A stretch of 64,000 nucleotides of DNA from NCBI GenBank assembly GCA_002402295.1, contig DHFO01000047.1, positions 420 to 64,419 on the forward strand, in the 5' to 3' direction. Every line of letters begins with the position of its first letter. Position 1 is the first letter of the stretch. Of the stretch, positions 25,605-36,453 are shown one piece after another. A program made the translations under genes and the position numbers. Under the pieces are notes generated by a model, which worked only from the letters and a program-made list of their open reading frames with translations, made no database searches and was not told the DNA's origin. Source of the stretch: Caldiserica bacterium UBA4822 (GTDB taxonomy: Bacteria; Caldisericota; Caldisericia; Cryosericales; Cryosericaceae).

Positions 25605-27217
25605 GAGTTGTTGCGGTGGTCCTGCTGGCGGTCGGTGGAGCAGGTACCTGTGCTTGCCTTGTTGTACGGACACTGTATCTCCTTCATATGCTGCAGTTGG
25701 AAGAATACAGTGCCCGCGCTCTTGTGCGCTGGTCAACAGGCCATGCAAGACGACTCGTAGCAAACCTCGGGGTGGACCTTCTTGCGATTGCAGGTCTCAT
25801 GGCACTGGTCTTTTGTCCGGACTCGTTCCGTTCGCTGTGGGTTGCTGGATGTGTCGCCGCCCTCCTAGGAATTGTGGGATTCGTCATGGAATGGAGGCTC
25901 ACGAGACGTACGCCTGCCAAGAAGCCGCTTGTGATGACGGGGCGAGCATGGCGTCTCCTTGTGAGCACAATGGTGGTGGATGGCGGTCTGGTTGTCGTCG
26001 GATGGTGCCACAGTGCGCCAACTGGATCTGCCGTGCTTGGGATACTTCCGCTGGCCGCCCCGGCAGTGCTTCTTGTTGGTCGAATGCTCGTGGAGCCGGT
26101 TGAGGCATTGATACGCCGCTGGTTCATCCGGGATGCGCAAAGAATTCTTGAGCAGTATGATCCAATCGTCATAGGCGTGACGGGCAGTTATGGCAAGACC
26201 AGCACCAAGTACTTCATCGAGCAACTAGTGCAGTCGCACTATCGCGTGCTGAAAACGCCGGCTAGTTACAACACAGCAATGGGAATCACGAGGACCATCC
26301 GAGAACAGCTGCGCCCAGAGCATGAGGTGTTCGTGGTAGAGCTTGCGGAAAACGAACCTGGTGGATTCGCTCATCTGCTCGAGATTGTGCCATGTGACAT
26401 CTCCGTCGTGACGTCTGTCGGCATCCAGCACTTCGAGGAGTTCGGGTCAACGGATGCCATCGAGAGGACGATGAAGGACTTTGTCACGATGCCTCAGAGC
26501 GGAAAGACGGTGGTTCTGAACGGAAACGACGCGCTGCTTGCGCGAGTATGTTCTGTGCAGGGCAAGACACTCATTCGAGTCTGCACCGACGCCAGTGACA
26601 CTACCAGCCAACTCTGCGCGGACAAGGTCGTGGTAAGGCCGGAGGGTCTGGCGTTTGAGGTAAGAGACACCGCTGAACAGGAAGATTATCAGTTCACTAC
26701 AGGCGTTCTAGGCCGCTACAACGTCGTCAATGTGCTCCTGGCTCTCGCCGTCGCGCGGCGACTGGACGTCCCTTGGAAGGATCTGCAGGCAGGCGTATCC
26801 CTGCTCCAGTCTCCTCCCCATCGATTAGAGGTCCTCGCAACTTCGCCGGGGGTGCGCGTCATCGATGATGCTTTCAACGCCAACCCCGTTGGCTTTGCAA
26901 TGGCTATGGAGGTCCTGGCGTCATTCCCGCCTCGCCGTATCCTCGTTACTCCCGGCCTTGTGTCGTTGGGGAAGCTAGAAGAGGAAGCAAATCGAGACGC
27001 GGGCATGCAGGCTGGCAGAGTGGCGGATCTTGTTGTTCTTGTGGGGGTCAGGCACACGCAGCCGCTGCGGGACGGTCTGATTGCGGCAGGTTTTCCCGAG
27101 GAAGCGATTGTGAGCGTGCACTCGCTGGACGAGGTGACACGCCTCATTGGAGAGATTGTACGCCCGGGCGATACGGTTCTCTTCGAGAATGACCTTCCCG
27201 AGACCTACAACGAGTAA
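25601..27217 (+). CDS. murF: MurF-type UDP-N-acetylmuramoyl-tripeptide--D-Ala-D-Ala ligase with N-terminal membrane region
   Basis: 538-aa Mur ligase. Residues about 1-170 contain four hydrophobic segments (about 4-24, 52-72, 82-100 and 128-155), so the enzyme is probably membrane-anchored. The catalytic part begins near 185 with the P-loop GVTGSYGKTSTKYF, continues with VELAENEPGGF and NGNDALL, and ends with the ligase domain including VIDDAFNANP. It adds D-Ala-D-Ala, the product of the upstream ddl, to the UDP-linked tripeptide. The N-terminal membrane block replaces the usual MurF substrate domain. A related amide ligase is a possible alternative, but the ddl linkage supports MurF. Confidence 0.85.
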   Translation: MRVVAVVLLAVGGAGTCACLVVRTLYLLHMLQLEEYSARALVRWSTGHARRLVANLGVDLLAIAGLMALVFCPDSFRSLWVAGCVAALLGIVGFVMEWRLTRRTPAKKPLVMTGRAWRLLVSTMVVDGGLVVVGWCHSAPTGSAVLGILPLAAPAVLLVGRMLVEPVEALIRRWFIRDAQRILEQYDPIVIGVTGSYGKTSTKYFIEQLVQSHYRVLKTPASYNTAMGITRTIREQLRPEHEVFVVELAENEPGGFAHLLEIVPCDISVVTSVGIQHFEEFGSTDAIERTMKDFVTMPQSGKTVVLNGNDALLARVCSVQGKTLIRVCTDASDTTSQLCADKVVVRPEGLAFEVRDTAEQEDYQFTTGVLGRYNVVNVLLALAVARRLDVPWKDLQAGVSLLQSPPHRLEVLATSPGVRVIDDAFNANPVGFAMAMEVLASFPPRRILVTPGLVSLGKLEEEANRDAGMQAGRVADLVVLVGVRHTQPLRDGLIAAGFPEEAIVSVHSLDEVTRLIGEIVRPGDTVLFENDLPETYNE

Positions 27218-27321
27218 CGGGCGGTCATGGGTGCAGCAAGGCACGAGCCTGACTTGACGGGGCCTTGCACAGGATGAGAATGGTAGCGTTTGCAGGCAAT
27301 GCTGCAGAAGTGGGGTGAAGG

Positions 27322-27873
27322 ATGGGGGTGAAGTCCGACAGGTGGATTGAAGAACAGGCCCACCAGGGAATGATCGAACCGTTTGCCAACGCATGCCCGA
27401 AGGGTGTCGTTTCGTATGGCCTGTCGTCGTATGGCTACGACATGCGGGTCGCCGACGAGTTTAAGGTTTTCACGAATGTGTTCAGCACTGTTGTTGACCC
27501 CAAGGGGTTTCCGGAAGAAAGCTTCGTCGACCTCAAGGGGGCTTCGTGTATCATTCCGCCAAATTCCTTTGCGTTGGCTAGGAGTTTTGAGTATTTCAGG
27601 ATTCCGCGCGACATACTGTGCCTTGTCATCGGCAAGAGTACCTACGCTCGCGCAGGGATCATTGTGAACGTCACACCACTCGAGCCCGAGTGGGAGGGAT
27701 TCGTCACTATTGAAATCAGCAATACCACGCCGCTGCCAGTCAAGGTGTATGCAAACGAGGGCATCGCTCAAGTCGTTTTTGTGGGCTCCGACGACCTTTG
27801 CAGGGTGTCGTACCGCGACAAGAAGGGAAAGTACCAGAATCAGACGGGCATCTGGCTGCCAAAGGTAGAGTAG
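27322..27873 (+). CDS. dcd: dCTP deaminase
   Basis: 183-aa trimeric enzyme converting dCTP to dUTP. Motifs: [13 protein letters not shown] near residue 31, the catalytic loop [10 protein letters not shown] (Ser, Arg, Ala) and the Glu in [17 protein letters not shown], and the C-terminal nucleotide lid KGKYQNQTG. It is complete. ATG 27322 is preceded by GGGGTGAAGG. Only two bases separate it from the LacI-type regulator, so it probably lies at the head of the nucleoside operon. The bifunctional dCTP deaminase/dUTPase form is an alternative. Confidence 0.93.
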   Translation: MGVKSDRWIEEQAHQGMIEPFANACPKGVVSYGLSSYGYDMRVADEFKVFTNVFSTVVDPKGFPEESFVDLKGASCIIPPNSFALARSFEYFRIPRDILCLVIGKSTYARAGIIVNVTPLEPEWEGFVTIEISNTTPLPVKVYANEGIAQVVFVGSDDLCRVSYRDKKGKYQNQTGIWLPKVE

Positions 27874-27875
27874 CC

Positions 27876-28886
27876 ATGAAAGAAATCGCACGAAGGCTTG
27901 GCATTTCGACGAGTACGGTGTCGCGGGCGTTCTCGAAGCCAGAAATGGTTCGGCCTGAGCTGCGCGAGCGAATACTGGCGATGGCGAAGGAGCTCGACTA
28001 CAAGCCAAATCCGATTGCTCGTGCGATGGTGAAAGGCCAGTCTGACTTCGTTGGCCTCGTGGTACCGGACATCACAAACCCGTTCTTTCCCTCGATTGTG
28101 AGAGGAGCTGAAGATGAGGCACGGAGGGCAGGCCTGAGTCTGATCATGTGCAACAGTGACGGCCGACTCGCCAAGGAGAAGCAGTACCTGAGGTCACTTC
28201 GAGATCTGAATGTGGTTGGAGTCATTGTGGCAAGTGCGTCACGAAGCGATACATACGTTACAGACCTTGCCAACAACCTTCCGGTTGTGGTGATGGACCG
28301 GACCCTGGCCGGTTCGCGGTTTGTACAGGTTACGGCTGACAACTGCGGGGGCAGCAGAGCTGTCGTTGACTACCTGGCTGAACTTGGCCACCGGCGTCTC
28401 ATGTACTTGTCGGGGCCCGCAGGAATCTCCACGGCTGGTGATCGCCTGAAGGGCTTCACGGAACAGTGCCGGGCTCATGGGATGGATTTTACGGTAGTGC
28501 GCGCTGGGTTTAAGATTGATGATGGGTATGCCGCGATGAAAGAAGCTGAACCGTTGATGGATGGAGCAACAGGCGTCGTCTGTGCCAACGACCTGTGCGC
28601 GTTCGGGGCAATGTCCCGCCTGCAGGAGAGGGGTGTGTCCGTGCCGGAGGGGGTTTCGGTCACCGGCTTCGATGACATTGCCTTCTCAAGGTTTCTTTCT
28701 CCTCCTCTCACGACAATCCGACAACCAACGTATGCAATGGGCAGACAGGCTGTCAAAGCAATTGTTCACATGCGGGCATTCCACACGCTCCCCGTGCCAA
28801 CGATGTTCGCCACTGAGCTGGTCGTGAGAGCTTCCACCGGGCCACAACGATCCGCCATCGGTGAGATCTGGAAGCAGGCCATCTGA
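27876..28886 (+). CDS. LacI-family transcriptional regulator of the nucleoside operon
   Basis: 336-aa repressor. The helix-turn-helix is at residues 2-22 (EIARRLGISTSTVSRAFS), with the hinge near 45-60, then a ribose-type periplasmic-binding fold starting at VGLVVPDITNPFFP. The sensor domain suggests a sugar or nucleoside ligand. ATG 27876 gives the normal N-terminus; the longer frame into dcd is not coding. It is followed after one base by a ribokinase-like gene and the transport operon, which it presumably controls. No clear operator was found. Confidence 0.93.
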   Translation: MKEIARRLGISTSTVSRAFSKPEMVRPELRERILAMAKELDYKPNPIARAMVKGQSDFVGLVVPDITNPFFPSIVRGAEDEARRAGLSLIMCNSDGRLAKEKQYLRSLRDLNVVGVIVASASRSDTYVTDLANNLPVVVMDRTLAGSRFVQVTADNCGGSRAVVDYLAELGHRRLMYLSGPAGISTAGDRLKGFTEQCRAHGMDFTVVRAGFKIDDGYAAMKEAEPLMDGATGVVCANDLCAFGAMSRLQERGVSVPEGVSVTGFDDIAFSRFLSPPLTTIRQPTYAMGRQAVKAIVHMRAFHTLPVPTMFATELVVRASTGPQRSAIGEIWKQAI

Positions 28887-28887
28887 C

Positions 28888-29853
28888 ATGGTCATTTCCT
28901 TCGGCAGTATCAATATGGATCTTGTCGTCTTGTGCGATCGGCTGCCGGTGGAAGGGGAAACACTTGTTGCAACGGGGTGGCTGGTCAACCCAGGGGGTAA
29001 GGGGGCGAACCAGGCGGTCCAGTCTGCACGCATGGGTGCGGAGACGGTGATGGTCGGGCGAGTCGGAGAGGACTCATTTGGACAACAGGCCATTGCTGGA
29101 CTCGGGCGGTATGGTGTAGAGGTTCGAAGTGTGGCCGTGGACCCGGCCGCGCCCACCGGTGTTGCGTGCATTCTGGTTGAGCCGGGGGGTGAGAATCGCA
29201 TCGTGGTCGTGCCGGGAGCCAATGGAGACGTGGGGCTGTCAGAGGTGGAGACCCTCCAGAGGCTGGTGACCACTGATGCCGTCGTCATGTTGCAGTGCGA
29301 GGTTCCCTTTTCTGCAGTGAGAGAAGCAGCCCGGATTGCTCATGCCAAGGGTGCAACCGTCCTTCTTGACCCGTCCCCATGGCAGCGTGTAGTGCTCGAG
29401 CCTCACGTGTTTGAGGATATTGACTATCTGACGCCGAACGAACATGAGGCGCAGGGTCTGAGTGGAACCAGCGACCTTCAGGATGCGGCCAGGCGACTCG
29501 GAGATATGGGAGCGCGGACGGTGATCATAAAGCGCGGAGTGGAAGGTGTCCTGCTTTTTCGTGGGGGCGTGTGCAAGGAGGTAGCAGCGTTTGCGGTAAC
29601 TGCGATTGACACGACCGCGGCAGGCGATTCGTTTCAGGGAGCCCTTGCTGCGTCTCTGAACCGAGGGTTGAGCGAGGACGAGGCAGTCATGCGCGCCGTG
29701 GCCGCGGGAGCCTTGACGGTAACACGTCGCGGAGCTCAGCAATCCATGCCGGATGAAGCAGAGGTTACCCGGTTCCTGCGAGCGCGGTCGGGTAATGTGG
29801 TATTGGGTTTGGAAACAAGAATCATGGATCAGAAAGGAGAGGAAGAAACGTGA
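28888..29853 (+). CDS. PfkB-family carbohydrate kinase, ribokinase-like
   Basis: 321-aa kinase of the ribokinase family. Substrate-side motif NPGGKGANQAVQSARMG (residues about 35-50) and ATP/anion-hole motif DTTAAGDSFQGAL with catalytic Asp are present. Closest to ribokinase by pattern; pseudouridine or nucleoside kinase cannot be excluded. In this operon it would phosphorylate ribose released from imported nucleosides. Its stop overlaps the start of the binding lipoprotein (GTGA). Confidence 0.9.
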   Translation: MVISFGSINMDLVVLCDRLPVEGETLVATGWLVNPGGKGANQAVQSARMGAETVMVGRVGEDSFGQQAIAGLGRYGVEVRSVAVDPAAPTGVACILVEPGGENRIVVVPGANGDVGLSEVETLQRLVTTDAVVMLQCEVPFSAVREAARIAHAKGATVLLDPSPWQRVVLEPHVFEDIDYLTPNEHEAQGLSGTSDLQDAARRLGDMGARTVIIKRGVEGVLLFRGGVCKEVAAFAVTAIDTTAAGDSFQGALAASLNRGLSEDEAVMRAVAAGALTVTRRGAQQSMPDEAEVTRFLRARSGNVVLGLETRIMDQKGEEET

Positions 29854-30869
29854 AGAGAATCTTGCGAACGATGCTTGTAGTGATGCTGGTTGTTGTTTCG
29901 GTTGGTGGCTGCAAACCCACGGCGTCGGGACCTCAGACAGACAAGGTCGTTTATCTCATCAACGGGGCCCTTGGAGACAATGCGTTCTATGACTCCGGTC
30001 AGAAGGGGATAGATACCCTCAAGAGTCAGTACGGTGTGGAGACACGAACCATTGAATGCAACTTCGATGCAGGCAAGTACGAACCGGGACTGGAAGCTGC
30101 AACCCAGTACAGTGACGTGGTTTTCGTCATCTCGTACGCATTTGAGGACAATCTCAAGGCCATGGCGGACAAGTATCCTGACAAGATCTTTGTCAATATC
30201 GATACAATCGTGCAGAACAGCAAGAACACCATCACTTCGGTCAAGTACATTGAAGAGGAGAGCGCGTTCCTCGCAGGTGTGTGCGCAGGCCTTACGACTA
30301 CCGACACCAGTATCAAGAATATCAATCCGGACAAGATCGTTGGTGTTGTCGCCGCTGCGGATGATCCCGTAGTCATGGCATTCGTCCGCGCCTATGAAGA
30401 TGGTGTCCACCACGTGGACAAGGACATCAAGGTGGAACGCGTCGTGCTTGCGGGCGTCTGGGATGACCCGGCCAAAGGGAAACAGGCGGCCTTGAGCCTG
30501 TACGACAAGAAGTGCGACGTCGTCTTCCAGGTGGCTGCAGCGACAGGACTTGGTGTATTGCAGGCAGCCAAGGAACGAGACCTGTATGCTATTGGTGTAG
30601 ACACGAATCAGAATGATATCGAGCCTGGCCACGTGATTGCCTCGGATATCAAGGACGTGGGCAAGACGATCGAAGAAGTGTACAAGACCATCAAGGACGG
30701 AACCTATCAGCCAGGGCAGGTTATCCGGTATGGTCTCAAAACGGGGACGGTGGACCTGGTGACAGACGCACAGGTGCAGGTCCTGCCTCAGACTATTCTC
30801 GACCGTATCAGCGAGGTCCGCAAGGAGATTATTGACGGCACACTCGAGGTCCCCAAGTATCAGCAGTGA
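29850..30869 (+). CDS. BMP-family nucleoside-binding lipoprotein
   Basis: 339-aa extracellular receptor of the BMP/PnrA family. The signal peptide ends at VGGCKP (lipobox Cys about residue 21). The fold marks are [34 protein letters not shown] and GVDTNQND. Family members bind purine or pyrimidine nucleosides. It starts at GTG 29850, after GGAGAGGAAG, and overlaps the ATPase gene (GTGA at 30866). It supplies the importer formed by the next three genes. Confidence 0.94.
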   Translation: MKRILRTMLVVMLVVVSVGGCKPTASGPQTDKVVYLINGALGDNAFYDSGQKGIDTLKSQYGVETRTIECNFDAGKYEPGLEAATQYSDVVFVISYAFEDNLKAMADKYPDKIFVNIDTIVQNSKNTITSVKYIEEESAFLAGVCAGLTTTDTSIKNINPDKIVGVVAAADDPVVMAFVRAYEDGVHHVDKDIKVERVVLAGVWDDPAKGKQAALSLYDKKCDVVFQVAAATGLGVLQAAKERDLYAIGVDTNQNDIEPGHVIASDIKDVGKTIEEVYKTIKDGTYQPGQVIRYGLKTGTVDLVTDAQVQVLPQTILDRISEVRKEIIDGTLEVPKYQQ

Positions 30870-32422
30870 GCATGATGAACAGTGTCCTGATCGATCTGCA
30901 ACATATTTCGAAGGTCTTTCCACCGGCAACCGTGGCGCTCTCAGATGTCTCCGTATCGTTCCGGTCCGGTGAGATTCACGCTCTGGTGGGCGAAAACGGT
31001 GCCGGAAAGACCACTCTCATGAAGGTTCTCTACGGTCTGGAGCGTCGCGACCGCGGGGACATTCTCTTGAGGGGTACTCACGTTGACTTCAGGAATCCTC
31101 GTGAGGCCATTGCTGCAGGTATCGGGATGGTGCACCAGGAGATTCTTCTGATTCCTGAGTACACAATCTGGCAGAATGTCGTCCTGGGTGCCGAGCCGGT
31201 GCATGCGCTCGGCGCCCTCGATATTCGAACGGCAAGGGAACGGGTGGCGCGAAAGATCGACGAGTTTCAGTTCAACCTTGACCCTGACGCTCCCGTCGGC
31301 AGCATTTCTGTGGCTGCCCGCCAGAAGGTAGAGATCCTGAAGCTGCTGTACCGCGACGTTTCTGTTCTGATTCTCGATGAACCGACGGCCGTCCTGGCAC
31401 CTCAGGAGGTCGGCCAGTTGTTCTTGGAATTGCAACACCTGCGAGACAAGGGTCACACGATCATCTTTATCTCGCATCGGCTGGATGAGGTTCTTGGTTT
31501 GAGTGATCAGGTAACTGTGATGCGCAGAGGAAAAGCAGTTGCTACGTCCCCGGCATCCCGTCTGACCAAGGAGGAGCTGGCTCGTCAGATGGTCGGCAGG
31601 TCAGTCGTCTTTGCTGCGGAACGTTCACCGGCAGAACCCGGCGAGCCGGTCCTCGTTGCGCAGGGACTTACTGTCAGAACCACCGACGGGCGCGACGCGC
31701 TAGACCAAGTCAGTCTCCAGGTGCGGTCGGGAGAAATACTTGGTGTGGCCGGCGTCGAAGGAAACGGTCAGTTTGAGCTCGTGAATGCTATCATGGGCCT
31801 CTCTACCATCGCCGCGGGCAGTTTGTTCGTGCAGGGGATAGACCTTAGCCATGCGGACATTCTCACGCGGCGGAGGTTCATCTCGTTTGTCCCGCAGGAT
31901 CGGGGGAGGATGGGGGCAAGCCTGCCTGCGTCGATTCTTGAGAATGCAATTATGACACATCACATCCTGGACCGCAGCTTTCGGCGTTGGAGAGGACTTG
32001 CGTTGAACTATCGGCGCGCAATCGCACTGACAAGGCAGATACAGCATCAGTTCGATGTCAGTATGGAGAACGCTGCGGCGCCATTTCAATCTCTATCCGG
32101 AGGGAATCAGCAGAAAGTGATCCTCGGGCGGGAGCTCCTTCTGGAGGCTCCCCTTGTACTCATGGACCAACCTACGCGCGGCCTGGACGTCGGCTCCACA
32201 GAGTACGTTCACGGGCTTCTTCTTGATCTGAGGAACCGAAAGAAGGCAGTACTTCTGGTTTCTGCAGACCTGGACGAGGTGTTCACTGTGGCCGACCGTA
32301 TCATCGTGATGTCACGAGGACAACTCGTCGCGGACCTGCGTACGGAGGAGACGACTCGCGAGGAGGTTGGTTACTATATGCTGGGAGGAAAGGACGCTGT
32401 CCATGCGCAAGCAGACATTTAG
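30866..32422 (+). CDS. Nucleoside ABC transporter ATP-binding protein (two ATPase domains)
   Basis: 518-aa tandem ATPase of the sugar/nucleoside (CUT2-like) type. The first domain has [29 protein letters not shown] and [12 protein letters not shown]; the second is degenerate at Walker A ([14 protein letters not shown]) but has [14 protein letters not shown] and [10 protein letters not shown]. This asymmetry is normal for the family. Start GTG 30866 or ATG 30872. The first permease gene begins 20 bases before its end. Confidence 0.95.
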   Translation: MSMMNSVLIDLQHISKVFPPATVALSDVSVSFRSGEIHALVGENGAGKTTLMKVLYGLERRDRGDILLRGTHVDFRNPREAIAAGIGMVHQEILLIPEYTIWQNVVLGAEPVHALGALDIRTARERVARKIDEFQFNLDPDAPVGSISVAARQKVEILKLLYRDVSVLILDEPTAVLAPQEVGQLFLELQHLRDKGHTIIFISHRLDEVLGLSDQVTVMRRGKAVATSPASRLTKEELARQMVGRSVVFAAERSPAEPGEPVLVAQGLTVRTTDGRDALDQVSLQVRSGEILGVAGVEGNGQFELVNAIMGLSTIAAGSLFVQGIDLSHADILTRRRFISFVPQDRGRMGASLPASILENAIMTHHILDRSFRRWRGLALNYRRAIALTRQIQHQFDVSMENAAAPFQSLSGGNQQKVILGRELLLEAPLVLMDQPTRGLDVGSTEYVHGLLLDLRNRKKAVLLVSADLDEVFTVADRIIVMSRGQLVADLRTEETTREEVGYYMLGGKDAVHAQADI

Positions 32423-33440
32423 TGGTATTCTCGGGGTCCTGGCGGCTCTCGTGATCGGAGGCGTCGTTCTTGCGCTCCAGAAGTTTAATCCCTTCTCGAC
32501 TTACGGGGCGCTGCTTCAATACTCGCTGCTCAGTGCCTCGGGACTCTCTGCGATGTTGTCGCGCGCGGTGCCTCTCGTTCTGACCGGTTTGTCGGCATCG
32601 ATCGCATTTGGCTCCGGGCTCAACAATCTTGGTCAGCCGGGTCAGCTTGTTATCGGTGCGCTGGGGGCTACGGTAGTAGGGTTGTTTGTTCCACTCCCGG
32701 CTGTTGCCCTGATTCCGGTGTGCATTGCAGCCGCAATGGTGGGCGGCATGCTCTGGTCCGGGCTGGCAGCCGGTCTCAGGAGAGCCTTTGCGATGGACGA
32801 ATTCATCGTGACCCTGATGCTCAACTTCATCGCAGACTACTTCGCTCTGTGGGCTATCACCTACCCACTCTTTGACCCTGCCGCACTCAGCCCCATGACT
32901 CGCCCCATCAGAACATATGCATGGTTGTCCGAGGTCGGAGGTATCAACGCCAGTGTCCTGTACATGGTGGTGGCAACTGTCCTGTGCTGGCTTCTTATGA
33001 GTAAGGGAGTAAGTGGCTATGAGTGGCGCATCATGGGGCAGAACCGGCTGTTTGCACGAATAGGCGGTTGCAGAGTCGACGCCCACTATGTACGCGTAAT
33101 GCTGGTCACAGGGGCACTGGCCGGGCTGGCGGGGGGACTTATGGTCATGGGCGGACCACACCGGTTTGTAAAAGGGTTGGGAGCCAACTACGCATGGGAC
33201 GGTGTCATGATTGCCGTGGTTGCCAACAACAGCATCCCAGGGACATTCTTCTATGGGCTGCTCTTCAGCATGCTTCAGCAGGGAGCGATTGGTATGGAGT
33301 TGGTTACGGCGGTCCCGTCGGAGTTCATTGATGTCCTTCAGGCGATTATCGTACTGGTCGTTGTTGCCGGGAGGGTCAGCCTGAATCTCATGTTCGATCG
33401 CATCGCAACGCGGAAGAAACTGAGGGAAAGCCTCCAATGA
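32403..33440 (+). CDS. Nucleoside ABC transporter permease, first subunit
   Basis: 345-aa membrane protein of the BPD_transp_2 family with about eight to ten helices. Landmarks are [30 protein letters not shown] and [19 protein letters not shown]. It pairs with the next gene to form the channel. Start ATG 32403 lies within the ATPase 3' end; it overlaps the second permease by four bases. Confidence 0.93.
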   Translation: MRKQTFSGILGVLAALVIGGVVLALQKFNPFSTYGALLQYSLLSASGLSAMLSRAVPLVLTGLSASIAFGSGLNNLGQPGQLVIGALGATVVGLFVPLPAVALIPVCIAAAMVGGMLWSGLAAGLRRAFAMDEFIVTLMLNFIADYFALWAITYPLFDPAALSPMTRPIRTYAWLSEVGGINASVLYMVVATVLCWLLMSKGVSGYEWRIMGQNRLFARIGGCRVDAHYVRVMLVTGALAGLAGGLMVMGGPHRFVKGLGANYAWDGVMIAVVANNSIPGTFFYGLLFSMLQQGAIGMELVTAVPSEFIDVLQAIIVLVVVAGRVSLNLMFDRIATRKKLRESLQ

Positions 33441-34324
33441 GTGTGTTCTATGGACTCTATAGTGCGATGCTCGTAGGAGCCACACCCATTCTCCTTGCGG
33501 CCATCGGTGGGGCGTTTACGTACTATGCTGGTATCTTCAATATCGCCATGGAAGGCATGATGCTGGTTGGCGCGTTCTGCGCCGTACTGGGTTCGTTTTT
33601 TCTGCACAGCTGGATACTGGGCATTGTCTGCTCCATTGCAGGGGCGCTTGTAATGGCTGGCATTTTCGTTCTGTTTGCGGTGAGGCTCCACACGGACGAG
33701 TTTCTGACCGGTATTGCGTTGAACCTGTTTGCTGTGGGGCTCACGACCTTCCTGCTGCGGGACATTTTTCACGTCAAGGGAGCCTTTACAGACCCCCGCA
33801 TTGTTGCGATCCCTGCTGTTACTGTGCCGTTCCTCGGGCAGATACCTGTTGTGGGGCGCCTTGTGAGCGGGTACAATGCTATCATCTACGTTGCACTGGC
33901 AGTAACGGTCGTTGCAGCCTATGTCATATTCAGAACCAGCTTCGGACTTCGCTTGCGTGCAGCGGGCTACAATGCAGCGTGCCTCAACTCGAGTGGGGTT
34001 CAGACACCTGCAATTCGCGTCTGGTCACTGATGCTCTGCGCCATCTGTTGCGGGCTCGCCGGCGCGTATCTGTCCCTCGGGTCGGTACGGCTTTTCGCGG
34101 AGAACATGTCCGCTGGGCGTGGGTGGATTTCACTGGCTGCCGTCATTCTTGTCAGCGGCAACCCCTGGGGCGTAGGCATCATTTCATTGCTGTTTGGTTT
34201 CTTTGACGGCCTTACAGTGTTCCTGCAGGGGAGTGCTATCCCTACGCAGTTCACGGCCATGATTCCCTATGTGGCCACGCTTGTTTCGCTATACTTCTAC
34301 TCTGTTCGGAAAAGGAAAGCATGA
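33437..34324 (+). CDS. Nucleoside ABC transporter permease, second subunit
   Basis: 295-aa membrane protein of the same family, with family marks [30 protein letters not shown] and [19 protein letters not shown]. Eight or so hydrophobic helices. It overlaps both neighbours by four bases, which implies tight coupling with the preceding permease and the downstream glycohydrolase-like gene. Confidence 0.94.
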   Translation: MSVFYGLYSAMLVGATPILLAAIGGAFTYYAGIFNIAMEGMMLVGAFCAVLGSFFLHSWILGIVCSIAGALVMAGIFVLFAVRLHTDEFLTGIALNLFAVGLTTFLLRDIFHVKGAFTDPRIVAIPAVTVPFLGQIPVVGRLVSGYNAIIYVALAVTVVAAYVIFRTSFGLRLRAAGYNAACLNSSGVQTPAIRVWSLMLCAICCGLAGAYLSLGSVRLFAENMSAGRGWISLAAVILVSGNPWGVGIISLLFGFFDGLTVFLQGSAIPTQFTAMIPYVATLVSLYFYSVRKRKA

Positions 34325-35706
34325 TGACCAGAAGAGCCTGGGAATTGGAACGTGACATGCGCGAATCTGCCATCCTGGTGGACCGGCGCGTCAACCCCAG
34401 CAGTTGGAGCCAACAGACTGGCGGTAACCTGGGGCAGGACGAGACGATGCGCATGCTCTGGCGCAGCCGAGTGCCGGGCTCTGGGGCTCCGGAATGCCTC
34501 TACCTGGAGGCGGCCCAGTCGATGGAGAGTCAAGGCTATGACGAGAGCGCCGCGGTTTCCTTGATTCCGCTCGCTCTGAAAGCCTTGGACGAACAGGATA
34601 CGCCTCGCCTCAGAGTCTTGACAGGGCACTATCTGAGTGCCTTGTTCAGCGCCCCGCGTGACCGGGACTTCCCATACCTTACCTATGCTCGCCCAGAGAG
34701 CTGGGAGGATGTGAGCGGTCTGTTGCCAGATACCTCATGGCACACATCAGAACCTGCTCGTGCATCCGACGAGCAAACACTCTCCGGCTGGATTGGGCAA
34801 TTGGCTGGTGGCGCGTTCGGAACAGCGATTGAAGGGTACACCGGAAGTCGTATTGCACAGGTCTACGGGGATGTTCGCTCCTACGTGACTGCTCCGGAGA
34901 CCATGAACGACGATGTAGTCTACGAGCTGGCGCTGCTGGATGCCTGTGATGCTCACGGGCGCGACGTGAGCTCTGTGGACATCGCGGACGAATGGCTGCG
35001 TCAGATACCATTTGGCTGGTCTGCAGAGTGGGTTGCACTGCAGAATCTCAGAGCCGGCATCATGCCTCCAACATCGGGCACATACAGAAACCCCTTCTCA
35101 GACTGGATAGGAGTTCAGATGCGTGCTATGGTCTGTGGAATGCTTGCTCCAGCACGTCCCATGGAAGCCGCAAGGTTGGCGTACCTTGATGGGATAGTTT
35201 CGCACTCGGCTGGTGGCGTCTATGGCGGCATGTACGCTGCGGCACTCACAGCCCTGGCTTATGTGCAAGACGATCCACGGCAGCTGGTGAAAGAAGCCCT
35301 GTCCTGTATTCCTCAGGGAACCGAGTACAGCGCCGTTGTACGCGAGTGTCTGGAAGTCATGTCACATGAAACAAGCCCCGACGGGCCTCTTGCATGGTTG
35401 AGGAGTCGCTTCGAACAGTACAACTGGATTCATGCGTACCCGAATATCGTGGCTGACATGCTGGCACTGTGGTACGGCGAGGGGGACATGACCCAATCGT
35501 TCTCACTCCTCGCCCAGTGCGGATTGGATGTGGACTGCAATGCTGGGCTCGTCGGCAACGTTCTTGGCATCATGGGTGGCGTTCCGTCCAGCTGGGCAGA
35601 ACCCATCGGAGACTGTTTGGAAACGTATGTTCCAGGGAAGGAACGGCTGTCAATTCGTACCCTTGCGAAGAGCACGTCAGCAGTTTCGAAAGTACTGCTG
35701 TCGTAA
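34321..35706 (+). CDS. ADP-ribosylglycohydrolase family protein in nucleoside operon
   Basis: 461-aa protein. The C-terminal 330 residues fit the ADP-ribosylglycohydrolase (DraG/ARH) fold: [16 protein letters not shown], the metal-site pair [31 protein letters not shown] and [18 protein letters not shown]. The aspartates expected to bind magnesium are present. The N-terminal 150 residues are not recognised. In a nucleoside uptake operon its substrate may be a free N-glycoside or a modified nucleoside rather than an ADP-ribosylated protein; this is inference. It starts at ATG 34321, overlapping the permease. Confidence 0.83.
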   Translation: MMTRRAWELERDMRESAILVDRRVNPSSWSQQTGGNLGQDETMRMLWRSRVPGSGAPECLYLEAAQSMESQGYDESAAVSLIPLALKALDEQDTPRLRVLTGHYLSALFSAPRDRDFPYLTYARPESWEDVSGLLPDTSWHTSEPARASDEQTLSGWIGQLAGGAFGTAIEGYTGSRIAQVYGDVRSYVTAPETMNDDVVYELALLDACDAHGRDVSSVDIADEWLRQIPFGWSAEWVALQNLRAGIMPPTSGTYRNPFSDWIGVQMRAMVCGMLAPARPMEAARLAYLDGIVSHSAGGVYGGMYAAALTALAYVQDDPRQLVKEALSCIPQGTEYSAVVRECLEVMSHETSPDGPLAWLRSRFEQYNWIHAYPNIVADMLALWYGEGDMTQSFSLLAQCGLDVDCNAGLVGNVLGIMGGVPSSWAEPIGDCLETYVPGKERLSIRTLAKSTSAVSKVLLS

Positions 35707-35724
35707 CATCTGGAGGTAGAACCC

Positions 35725-36453
35725 ATGGCCCAGTTTCATCTGAAGTTCGAGGCGAAGGACCTTTCACCGTACGTCATGCTCGTAGGCAATCCCCAGCGGG
35801 CAGAGCAGGTGGCCAGACTGATGGAGGATGCACGACTGGTCAATGACTACAGGTACCTGCTCGTGTTTACCGGAACCCATGGAGGGCAGAGACTGTCTGT
35901 AGCGACGACGGGCATGGGGGCGCCATCCACGGCCATTGTCGTGGAAGAATTGTGCAATCTTGGTGCGCGGGCCCTACTCAGGGTAGGCTCGGCGGGCGGA
36001 GTTGATCCGAACGTGGACGCAGGCGACCTTGTCGTCGCGACTGGCAGTATCCGCGACGACGGAACGACGCCGCAGTACCTCCCCTTGTCATTCCCGGCAG
36101 TCCCTGACGCTGAACTGTTTCACCTCACCATGGAGACGGCACGGGAGATGGCTCCGGCTGCTAAACACGGTGTAGTAATCAGTGGGGATGCCTTCTACCG
36201 GAATTATGACCCTGGGAAGATGTCGCTCATGATACAGTCCGGGGTGAAGGCTATCGAAATGGAGAGTGGCTGTGTATTCATCGTGGGCCAGTTCCGCGGT
36301 GTAAGAACATCTGCGCTGTTTGCTGTCGACGGAAGCGTTACCAAGAACGCGATCAAGCCCGAAGGGGCCGAAGGACTCTTTAAGCACGCCGAGGAACAGA
36401 GCATTCAGATTGGGCTGGCTACGCTGACCAAAGCCTCGGCAATGGGTCTGTAG
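35725..36453 (+). CDS. Nucleoside phosphorylase (uridine phosphorylase-like)
   Basis: 242-aa hexameric phosphorylase of the PNP/UDP family 1. Motifs: VGNPQRAEQVARLM (phosphate site), TTGMGAPSTAIVVEEL, LLRVGSAGGVDPNV and GVKAIEMESGCVF, which holds the ribose-binding Glu. It splits nucleosides to base and ribose-1-phosphate. Uridine phosphorylase is the best guess; a purine enzyme is possible. GGAGG precedes the start by nine bases. It is the last gene of the nucleoside operon. Confidence 0.9.
   Translation: MAQFHLKFEAKDLSPYVMLVGNPQRAEQVARLMEDARLVNDYRYLLVFTGTHGGQRLSVATTGMGAPSTAIVVEELCNLGARALLRVGSAGGVDPNVDAGDLVVATGSIRDDGTTPQYLPLSFPAVPDAELFHLTMETAREMAPAAKHGVVISGDAFYRNYDPGKMSLMIQSGVKAIEMESGCVFIVGQFRGVRTSALFAVDGSVTKNAIKPEGAEGLFKHAEEQSIQIGLATLTKASAMGL

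Noticed and set aside
25601..26110. MurF as an artificial fusion to a membrane protein
   Set aside because: The frame is continuous, and MurF-like ligases with N-terminal membrane segments occur in other bacteria.
29829..30929. 366-codon minus-strand open frame
   Set aside because: Antisense to the BMP lipoprotein gene; a by-product of codon bias in GC-rich DNA.
32301..33485. 394-codon minus-strand open frame
   Set aside because: Antisense to a nucleoside permease; its composition (rich in H, R, Q, P) is typical of shadow frames.
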